Below, one piece after another: positions 6,684 to 10,884 of a DNA stretch of 10,884 nt (within the stretch, counting starts at the first letter, position 1; each line of letters opens with the position of its first letter). The notes under the pieces are model-generated. The model ran no database searches. It saw nothing but the letters and a program-made list of their open reading frames with translations, and was not told the origin of the DNA. Source of the stretch: Pseudorhodobacter antarcticus. GTDB lineage: Bacteria > Pseudomonadota > Alphaproteobacteria > Rhodobacterales > Rhodobacteraceae. The stretch is from positions 1 to 10,884 of the forward strand of contig CAMDHB010000084.1 in assembly GCA_945897655.1 (NCBI GenBank), in the 5' to 3' direction. The translations under genes were made by a program, and so were the position numbers.

Positions 6684-8339
6684 ATGGCCGCCTATCAATA
6701 CGTCTATCACATGGACAACGTCTCCAAAGCCTATCCCGGCGGCAAGAAGTGCTTCGAGAATATCAAACTCAACTTCCTGCCCGGCGTCAAAATCGGCGTC
6801 GTCGGCGTCAACGGCTCCGGCAAATCCACCCTCCTGAAAATCATGGCCGGCATCGACAAGGATTTTCAGGGCGAGGCCTGGGCCGCCAAGGGCGTCAAAG
6901 TCGGCTACCTTGCCCAGGAACCCCAGCTTGACCCCACCCTCGACGTGCGCGGCAACGTCATGCTTGGCCTCTACAAGAAAACCGCCATCCTGAACCGCTA
7001 CAACGAACTCGCCATGAACTACTCGGATGAGACCGCCGACGAAATGGCCTCCCTGCAAGACCAGATCGACGCCGCCAACCTGTGGGACCTCGATTCACAG
7101 GTCGATGTCGCGATGGAGGCTCTCCGCTGCCCCCCCGATGATGCGAACGTGGAAACCCTGTCCGGTGGCGAACGCCGCCGCGTCGCGCTCTGCCAACTGC
7201 TGCTCGAAGCGCCCGAAATGCTGCTCCTCGACGAACCCACCAACCACCTGGACGCCGAATCCATCGCCTGGCTGCAAAAGCACCTGATCGAATACACCGG
7301 CACCATCCTGATCGTCACCCACGACCGCTATTTCCTGGATGACATCACCGGCTGGATCCTTGAACTCGACCGTGGCCGTGGCATCCCGTATGAGGGCAAC
7401 TACACCGCCTGGCTCGACCAAAAGGCCAAACGCCTGATTCAAGAGGCGCGCGAGGACAAGTCCCGCTCCAAGGCGATGGAAAAGGAATTGGAATGGATCC
7501 GCGCCGGTGCCAAGGCCCGTCAGGCCAAACAAAAGGCCCGTATCAACAAGTATAACGAAATGGCCTCCAAATCCGTCCGCGAACGGATTTCCGGCGCGCA
7601 AATCATCATCCCCAACGGCGAACGCCTCGGCGGCAAGGTGATCGAGGTCGAAGGCCTGCGCAAAGCCATGGGCGACAAGCTGCTGATCGAAAACCTGTCC
7701 TTCGTGATCCCCCCCGGTGCCATCGTCGGCATCATCGGCCCGAATGGCGCGGGAAAATCCACCCTGTTCAAGATGATCACCGGCCAGGAAAAACCGGATG
7801 AGGGCACGATCACCCTCGGCAACACCGTCCAACTGTCCTACGTCGACCAATCCCGCGACGCGCTTGACCCCAACAAAACCGCCTGGGAAGAAATCTCCGA
7901 CGGGTTGGAAGTCATCACCCTCGGCGATATGGAAATGAACTCCCGCGCCTATGCCGGGGCCTTCAACTTCAAGGGCACCGACCAGCAGAAAAAGGTCGGC
8001 CTCCTGTCAGGCGGTGAACGCAACCGCGTCCACCTTGCCAAACTGTTGCGGAGCGGCGGCAACGTCCTCCTCCTCGACGAACCCACCAACGACCTCGACG
8101 TCGAAACCCTGCAAGCGCTTGAGAGCGCCATCGAAGACTTCGCCGGCTGCGCCGTGATCATCTCCCACGACCGCTTCTTCCTCGACCGCCTCTGCACCCA
8201 CATCCTCGCCTTCGAAGGCGACGCCCATGTGGAATGGTTCGAAGGCAACTTCGAGGCCTATGAGGAAGACAAGGTGCGCCGCTTGGGTCCGGATTCGATT
8301 GAGCCGACGCGGGTGAAGTACAAGAAGTTCACGAGGTGA
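6684..8339 (+). CDS. ettA: Energy-dependent translational throttle protein EttA (ABC-F ATPase)
   Basis: EttA is a soluble ABC-F protein that binds the ribosomal E site and gates entry into elongation according to ATP/ADP state. The 551-residue product has two ABC domains. The first has Walker A GVNGSGKST (41-49), signature LSGGE (159-163) and Walker B LLLDEPTNHLD (180-190). The second has Walker A GPNGAGKST (352-360), signature LSGGE (441-445) and Walker B LLLDEPTNDLD (462-472). The charged linker with ARQAKQKARINKYNEM (278-293) and the short arm insertion around 95-135 distinguish EttA from other ABC-F members. No membrane segments are present. GGAG at 6673-6676 sits seven bases before the ATG. 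A strong hairpin terminator starts five bases after the stop. Confidence 0.97.
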   Translation: MAAYQYVYHMDNVSKAYPGGKKCFENIKLNFLPGVKIGVVGVNGSGKSTLLKIMAGIDKDFQGEAWAAKGVKVGYLAQEPQLDPTLDVRGNVMLGLYKKTAILNRYNELAMNYSDETADEMASLQDQIDAANLWDLDSQVDVAMEALRCPPDDANVETLSGGERRRVALCQLLLEAPEMLLLDEPTNHLDAESIAWLQKHLIEYTGTILIVTHDRYFLDDITGWILELDRGRGIPYEGNYTAWLDQKAKRLIQEAREDKSRSKAMEKELEWIRAGAKARQAKQKARINKYNEMASKSVRERISGAQIIIPNGERLGGKVIEVEGLRKAMGDKLLIENLSFVIPPGAIVGIIGPNGAGKSTLFKMITGQEKPDEGTITLGNTVQLSYVDQSRDALDPNKTAWEEISDGLEVITLGDMEMNSRAYAGAFNFKGTDQQKKVGLLSGGERNRVHLAKLLRSGGNVLLLDEPTNDLDVETLQALESAIEDFAGCAVIISHDRFFLDRLCTHILAFEGDAHVEWFEGNFEAYEEDKVRRLGPDSIEPTRVKYKKFTR

Positions 8340-8341
8340 GC

Positions 8342-8366
8342 GGAACGGCTGGGGATCCCAGCCGTT
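8342..8366 (+). promoter_or_regulatory. GGAAC-N16-CGTT, EcfG-type promoter match inside the terminator
   Basis: GGAAC (8342-8346), 16 bases, CGTT (8363-8366) fits the general stress sigma (EcfG) consensus with the same spacing as the site at 9194. The spacer is the ettA terminator stem-loop itself. Downstream are GGAGG (8378-8382) and a 26-codon frame. It may be a coincidence of the hairpin sequence. Confidence 0.3.
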
Positions 8367-8368
8367 TT
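8344..8368 (+). terminator. Intrinsic terminator of ettA
   Basis: A perfect 10-bp stem (AACGGCTGGG / CCCAGCCGTT) with loop GAT is followed by a total of four Ts. It lies five bases past the ettA stop, as expected for a rho-independent terminator. Confidence 0.85.
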
Positions 8369-8541
8369 CGCGTTTGTGGAGGAGATGCCTCTGTTGATGA
8401 CCGACAGTTTCGATTTCGCAAACGATTGGCTGGAGTGTTTTCCCAAAAGTTGTTTGAAAGCATAGACTTACCTAGTTTGCGCTCTGCCGCCTTTACAGAA
8501 GGCTTTGGTGCAGTTTCGGCGCTAGCTTGGCGCATCACGAT

Positions 8542-8577
8542 CGCCGTAGGTCGGGGCATGCCCCGACTCTCTCACGG
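8542..8577. repeat. Palindromic repeat, copy 1, left of brnTA
   Basis: The core GTCGGGGCATGCCCCGAC (8550-8567) is a perfect 18-bp palindrome. With its flanks (CGCCG-TAGGTCGG before, CCCGACT...CTCACGG after) it aligns with 9157-9195 across the whole length, allowing small gaps. It resembles dispersed intergenic palindromes, but genome copy number is unknown. Confidence 0.7.
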
Positions 8578-8603
8578 GCTTTCCTATTCATTCGCGGGCT
8601 TTC
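8575..8603. repeat. Two direct copies of CGGGCTTTC, 20 bp apart
   Basis: CGGGCTTTC occurs at 8575-8583 and 8595-8603, two helical turns apart on the same DNA face, upstream of the brnT promoter. The spacing would suit a dimer-binding regulator, but no function is shown. Confidence 0.4.
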
Positions 8604-8644
8604 ACCAATCCTTAACCATTGCACCTTCTAATTTCCCACACCCA

Positions 8645-8673
8645 TTGACTGTCCACACAAACGTACATACATT
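8645..8673 (+). promoter_or_regulatory. Candidate brnTA promoter
   Basis: TTGACT (8645-8650), 17 bases, TACATT (8668-8673): five of six and four of six matches to the sigma-70 consensus. The -10 box ends two bases before the brnT ATG, so normal initiation would begin at or inside the start codon. No Shine-Dalgarno is present. Confidence 0.45.
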
Positions 8674-8675
8674 TC

Positions 8676-8957
8676 ATGCAATTCGACTGGGGCTCCGGCA
8701 ACGAAGCGAAGTGTGAAAAGCACGGTCTGACGCGGGCCGAGATTGAGGCGTTCTTTCGCGCTGAACCTCGTGTCGCGCCTGACCCGCTTCACTCACAGAT
8801 GGAGCAGCGCTTCATCGCTGTGGGGCGCACGCCATCTGGTCGCCCGGCCTTTGTCGCCTTCTGCTGGCGGGGTGACAAAATCCGCCCCGTCAGCGCCCGT
8901 TACATGCACGCCCGCGAGGCTCTGAAATATGAAAACCGTCCCCTTAATAACCACTGA
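8676..8957 (+). CDS. brnT: BrnT-type toxin (type II toxin-antitoxin, RelE-like RNase fold)
   Basis: BrnT proteins are small ribonuclease toxins that arrest translation until bound by BrnA. This 93-residue product shows the family pattern: opening FDWGSGNEAKCEKHGLT (3-19), acidic helix AEIEAFF (21-27), MEQRFIAVGRTPSGRPAFVAFCW (42-64), and the closing IRPVSARYMHAREALKYE (69-86) holding the conserved SAR motif. The start ATG gives the usual family N-terminus. No purine-rich ribosome site precedes it, which is odd and may mean leaderless or poorly initiated translation. brnA overlaps its end by 29 nt in another frame, the normal toxin-first order. The frame is intact, so the module is probably functional. 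BrnA-BrnT complexes usually repress their own promoter. Confidence 0.92.
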   Translation: MQFDWGSGNEAKCEKHGLTRAEIEAFFRAEPRVAPDPLHSQMEQRFIAVGRTPSGRPAFVAFCWRGDKIRPVSARYMHAREALKYENRPLNNH

Positions 8958-9165
8958 CGCCGAGGCCGAGGCTTTCCTCGACCAAGACCTCTCTGCCCTC
9001 GACTTCACCCAATTCCGCCCGCTCACCTGGGAAACTGCAGCCAAGGATGCCCGCATCAACATGCGCATCCCCGAACCCCTGCTGAACGCCATCAAGGCCA
9101 AAGCCGCCGCCCGGGGCATCCCCTACCAACGCCTGATCCGCGAACTGCTGGAAGCCGCCGTGTAG
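8929..9165 (+). CDS. brnA: BrnA-type antitoxin, ribbon-helix-helix DNA-binding protein
   Basis: The 78-residue BrnA/CopG-type antitoxin neutralises BrnT and binds the operon promoter. The N-terminal half (about 1-40, acidic, with LDFTQFRPLTWE) is the likely toxin-binding part. The C-terminal half, ARINMRIPEPLLNAIKAKAA then RGIPYQRLIRELLEAAV, fits a ribbon-helix-helix fold: a beta strand with INMRI followed by two helices. The start is supported by GAGG at 8916-8919, nine bases before ATG, inside brnT. The 29-nt overlap ties antitoxin translation to the toxin message. The stop TAG lies inside the right-hand palindromic repeat copy, so the repeat abuts or invaded the gene end. Confidence 0.9.
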   Translation: MKTVPLITTDAEAEAFLDQDLSALDFTQFRPLTWETAAKDARINMRIPEPLLNAIKAKAAARGIPYQRLIRELLEAAV

Positions 9166-9195
9166 GTCGGCGCGATAGCCCGACTGCCCTCACGG
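9157..9195. repeat. Palindromic repeat, copy 2, right of brnTA
   Basis: An imperfect relative of 8542-8577: GTAGGTCGG, a short changed centre, CCCGACT and CTCACGG in the same order and orientation, with an extra GT near the left end. It overlaps the brnA stop (9163-9165), and its right edge enters the -35 box of the next promoter. Confidence 0.65.
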
Positions 9196-9218
9196 AACCA
9201 ACCCTGCCCTTTGGCGTT
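9194..9218 (+). promoter_or_regulatory. EcfG-type general stress promoter
   Basis: GGAAC (9194-9198), 16 bases, CGTT (9215-9218) fully matches the GGAAC-N16/17-CGTT consensus of alphaproteobacterial EcfG/SigT promoters. Initiation near 9225 would give a leader of about 20 nt carrying AAGGAGA before the ATG at 9245, an ideal layout. Confidence 0.65.
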
Positions 9219-9244
9219 ATCCTTCACAACCAAAGGAGACCGCC

Positions 9245-9322
9245 ATGAAAGGCATCGTCGCTTACCTGCTCGGAATACCCATCGTCGTCATCATCCTGCT
9301 TTACGTCTTTAACGTCTTCTGA
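9245..9322 (+). CDS. 25-residue single-helix membrane peptide
   Basis: The product MKGIVAYLLGIPIVVIILLY plus VFNVF is almost wholly hydrophobic after Lys2, enough for one transmembrane helix across the inner membrane. AGGAG at 9234-9238 is six bases before the ATG, a near-perfect ribosome site, and an EcfG-type promoter lies just upstream. These two signals are the main reason to call such a short frame a gene. No function is recognised. The neighbouring, convergent csbD-like gene is of a class often induced by general stress, so a role in envelope stress is a reasonable inference. No secretion or toxin motif is visible, but a type I toxin-like pore peptide cannot be excluded. Confidence 0.7.
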   Translation: MKGIVAYLLGIPIVVIILLYVFNVF

Positions 9323-9330
9323 TGACCGCC

Positions 9331-9368
9331 CAAACAAAAGCCCGGTCAGGGCAAAACCCCGACCGGGC
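9331..9368 (-). terminator. Terminator of the csbD-like gene, perhaps bidirectional
   Basis: GCCCGGTC / GACCGGGC is a perfect 8-bp stem (9340-9368), extended after one A-C mismatch by GGG/CCC around loop CAAAA. Read on the minus strand it is followed by TTTTGTTTG. It lies between convergent genes, so it may also stop plus-strand reading, though without a U tract on that side. Confidence 0.85.
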
Positions 9369-9375
9369 CAAGGGC

Positions 9376-9549
9376 CTACTTCCCTTTCACCGCGTCCTTG
9401 ATGCCGCCCACGGCGTTCTGCACAGCGCCTTCGGCCTTTTGTGCATGGCCATCGGCCTGCAACTTGGCATCGCCCAACACTTTGCCCGCCGCCACTTTGG
9501 CCTTGCCCGCCACAACCTTGGCCGAGCCTGCAATACGGTCCTTGTCCAT
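9376..9549 (-). CDS. CsbD-like general stress protein
   Basis: This 57-residue, Lys/Ala/Gly-rich, hydrophilic protein has the CsbD pattern: opening MDKDRIAGSAK, then GKAKVAAGKVLGD, then KAEGAVQNAVGGIKDAVKGK. CsbD-family proteins are abundant under general stress, but their molecular role is unknown. I chose the ATG at 9549 because GGAGG (9560-9556 on this strand) is five bases away. The ATG at 9552 is too close to it, and the one at 9561 lies upstream of it. The leader contains a small hairpin, GCACA-TTTC-TGTGC (9576-9563), just before the ribosome site. No GGAAC-N16-CGTT promoter was found upstream on this strand. The gene is convergent with the membrane peptide gene. Confidence 0.88.
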   Translation of the reverse strand: MDKDRIAGSAKVVAGKAKVAAGKVLGDAKLQADGHAQKAEGAVQNAVGGIKDAVKGK

Positions 9550-9778
9550 CATAGCCTCCATCGCACAGAAATGTGCCCCGTCGTGTTATGCCCAACCGTG
9601 CGGGCTCTTGTTGCCGCAGGTTAGCGATTGGGTGGCTTCCGCAGCCCGCATGGCGGGGTTTGACCCAACGTCACCGACCGCCACATGCACGCGGGCGAGT
9701 ATCGTAGACAGGGACTTCCGCACCGCTTGCACATCCCCAAACCCTGCGTTCAGCCCGCGGGCAAACCTTTCTGGGTGG

Positions 9779-9806
9779 TTAACGAAAAACGCTATATCCC
9801 TGTAAT
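9779..9806 (+). promoter_or_regulatory. Possible promoter for the FadB-like gene
   Basis: TTAACG (9779-9784), 16 bases, TGTAAT (9801-9806): four of six and five of six consensus matches. It would give a leader of about 180 nt containing the palindrome at 9825-9838 close to the start site. Confidence 0.3.
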
Positions 9807-9824
9807 CAAACAGCTTTCAAAAGT

Positions 9825-9838
9825 GTCCACATGTGGAC
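9825..9838. promoter_or_regulatory. Perfect 14-bp palindrome, possible operator
   Basis: GTCCACATGTGGAC equals its own reverse complement. It lies 19 bases past the possible -10 box and about 155 bp before the FadB-like start, where a repressor of the beta-oxidation gene could block transcription. The regulator is unknown. Confidence 0.4.
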
Positions 9839-9992
9839 GCTCCCCTCTGGTGCGCCATTGCCCCAGTCTGACCCCCTCAAACGCGGAAGACGGGGCAGGC
9901 GAAACGAGACCAATTTGGGCGCTACCCCCCGCTACCAGTTGCGTCCACCCCCAAGGACAGGGATGGTATGGCGGGCGGGGATGGAGATTGCC

Positions 9993-10884
9993 ATGCATCA
10001 GATCATTGCGGCGACCGAATGGGTGACGGCGGAAAAGGTGGGGCAGGTGGCCGTGGTCCGGTTGAACCGACCGCCCGTGAATGCCCTGTCCCACAAGCTG
10101 CGGACCGAACTGACCGAGGCGATCGCCGCCGTCGCCGCCAGCGGCGTGGCCGGCATGGTCCTTACGGGCATGAAGGGCACATTTGTCGCCGGGTCGGACA
10201 TCACCGAACTGGGCCAGTTTCCAACCCCGACCCTGCCCGAGGTGATTGCACGGATCATGGATTTGCCCTTTCCGACGGTGGCCGCGATTGACGGCGTTGC
10301 CCTGGGCGGCGGGTTGGAGCTGGCGCTGGGCTGCCGGATGAGGGTGGCCACGGCATCCTCCCGGCTGGGGTTCCCCGAGATTACGCTGGGTCTGCTGCCG
10401 GGCGCAGGCGGAACGGTGCGCACGACGCAGCTTTGCGGCGCAATGGCTGCGCTGGAACTGGTAACCACGGGCAAGCCGGTTCCAGCTAAGACTGCGCTGG
10501 AACTGGGGTTGATCGACCGGGTGGTCGAGGGTGACGCCGTTGAAGCGGCGGTTGGGATGGTGCTGTCGGCCACGACGCCACAAATGGCGCCCCCCCCCTT
10601 TGACGAGACCGCGTTTGCGAGGGCGGCAGAGGTGCTGCTGTCCAAGAGCCCTGCGGCGCGACGGTGTGTCGATTCCGTCCGCTTTGCCGCAACTAGGCCG
10701 ATCGACAGCGCGCTGGCACATGAACGGGCGCTGTTCATCGAGGCGTGCGGATCGGCGGAGTCAAAAGCCCTGCGCTATCTGTACCTGGCCGAACATCAGG
10801 CCGCCAAGGTTGAGGGCATGGACCTGGGGCTTGCGCACCCCCTTAGCCGGGTTGGGGTGATCGGGGCAGGGACGATGGGGCGCG
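9993..10884 (+). CDS. FadB/FadJ-type enoyl-CoA hydratase / 3-hydroxyacyl-CoA dehydrogenase, 5' part
   Basis: This is the N-terminal 297 residues of a multifunctional beta-oxidation enzyme that hydrates trans-2-enoyl-CoA and then oxidises the 3-hydroxyacyl-CoA with NAD+. The crotonase domain shows RPPVNALS (26-33), oxyanion-hole segment FVAGSDI (64-70, where GADI is commoner), ALGGGLELALGC (103-114) and FPEITLGLLPGAGGT (127-141). Both catalytic glutamates, Glu109 and Glu129, are present. After a helical linker the dehydrogenase domain begins with VGVIGAGTMG (287-296), its Rossmann NAD-binding loop, where the window ends. I chose ATG 9993 for its GGAG site (9983-9986). In-frame ATGs at 9981 and 9963 are alternatives; 9963 also has AAGGA at good spacing, but 9993 fits the usual short N-terminus best. 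The gene is G-richer on the coding strand than the other plus-strand genes here. Confidence 0.93.
   Translation, partial: MHQIIAATEWVTAEKVGQVAVVRLNRPPVNALSHKLRTELTEAIAAVAASGVAGMVLTGMKGTFVAGSDITELGQFPTPTLPEVIARIMDLPFPTVAAIDGVALGGGLELALGCRMRVATASSRLGFPEITLGLLPGAGGTVRTTQLCGAMAALELVTTGKPVPAKTALELGLIDRVVEGDAVEAAVGMVLSATTPQMAPPPFDETAFARAAEVLLSKSPAARRCVDSVRFAATRPIDSALAHERALFIEACGSAESKALRYLYLAEHQAAKVEGMDLGLAHPLSRVGVIGAGTMGR

Larger units (their letters stand above)
8369..8644. other. AT-richer stretch without a confident gene
   Basis: Between the ettA terminator and the brnT promoter the DNA is visibly richer in A and T than the flanking genes. One short plus frame, 8385-8465 (MPLLMTDSFDFANDWLECFP and six more residues), follows GGAGG at 8378-8382. 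Its spacing to ATG is poor: two bases to 8385, fourteen to 8397. Longer frames on either strand run through the terminator and look spurious. The stretch contains the palindromic repeat at 8542-8577 and two CGGGCTTTC copies. It could be the scar of a lost gene or encode a small RNA; neither is shown. Confidence 0.5.
9562..9962. other. Intergenic region with no confident gene
   Basis: About 400 bp between csbD and the FadB-like gene. Short plus-strand frames here have no family resemblance. A minus-strand frame is open from 9816 to a TAA at 9586 (including HPERFARGLNAGFGDVQAV); it reads somewhat like protein but lacks a usable start and has lower third-position GC than the real genes, so it may be a relic. 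A possible promoter (9779-9806) and a perfect palindrome (9825-9838) lie in the right half. No tRNA or rRNA was seen. Confidence 0.5.

Noticed and set aside
8336..8716. 126-codon plus frame and the opposing 8329-8559 minus frame after ettA
   Set aside because: Both run through the ettA terminator hairpin, one overlaps brnT and both overlap the ettA end, and neither product resembles a known family.
8542..9195. CRISPR array or insertion sequence in the brnTA region
   Set aside because: Only two repeat copies about 600 bp apart, no regular spacers, and no transposase or terminal inverted repeats bounding a transposase gene.
9779..9838. Replication origin suggested by the skew change, AT-rich bases and a DnaA-box-like TGTCCACA
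   Set aside because: There is only one DnaA-like element with two mismatches, no cluster of boxes and no dnaA, parAB, repABC or similar genes, and the skew change falls at a gene start.
9685..10026. Plus frame before the FadB-like gene, including HRLHIPKPCVQPAG
   Set aside because: It overlaps the well-supported enoyl-CoA hydratase start, crosses the palindrome and has no recognisable domain.

Overview
The window looks like chromosomal (or chromid) DNA of a phototrophic alphaproteobacterium, most probably Rhodobacterales (Rhodobacteraceae or Paracoccaceae). The pointers are bacteriochlorophyll genes bchD-bchO, GC-rich codon use, the nadD protein with its N-terminal extension, and GGAAC-N16-CGTT promoter-like sites of the alphaproteobacterial general stress response. 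This placement comes from recognising families by eye; no search was run.

Layout. Positions 1-1957 hold the end of a photosynthesis gene cluster: the 3' part of bchD (Mg-chelatase D subunit), overlapped by one base by bchO (alpha/beta hydrolase). The bchD frame is interrupted by an in-frame TAA at 120-122, in the linker between the AAA+ part and the von Willebrand A part, while everything downstream looks intact. Positions 2052-5164 form a minus-strand unit, nadD - Rieske oxygenase - dacB, with a 12-nt gap and then an ATGA overlap. It covers NAD synthesis, an orphan Rieske non-haem iron oxygenase, and a Tat-exported D-Ala-D-Ala carboxypeptidase/endopeptidase. A 388-bp divergent spacer (5165-5552) leads into a plus-strand family-2-type glycosyltransferase (5553-6590) and ettA, the ABC-F translation factor (6684-8339), closed by a clear hairpin terminator.

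Positions 8340-9560 are a small accessory island. It has an AT-richer geneless stretch, a BrnT/BrnA type II toxin-antitoxin pair bracketed by two related copies of a palindromic repeat, a 25-residue single-helix membrane peptide behind a GGAAC-N16-CGTT promoter-like site, and a convergent CsbD-like stress protein with its own hairpin terminator. A second GGAAC-N16-CGTT match lies exactly inside the ettA terminator. After about 400 bp without a confident gene, which includes a perfect 14-bp palindrome at 9825-9838, a FadB/FadJ-type multifunctional beta-oxidation enzyme begins at 9993 and runs off the window.

No complete new multi-gene system is evident. The points most worth a second look are the interrupted bchD, the paired stress-type promoter motifs with the membrane peptide, the repeats around brnTA, and the orphan Rieske gene between nadD and dacB. 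The plus strand is richer in C than G over most of the first 8.3 kb, even where genes lie on the minus strand, so the bias there is a property of the strand and not only of codon choice.
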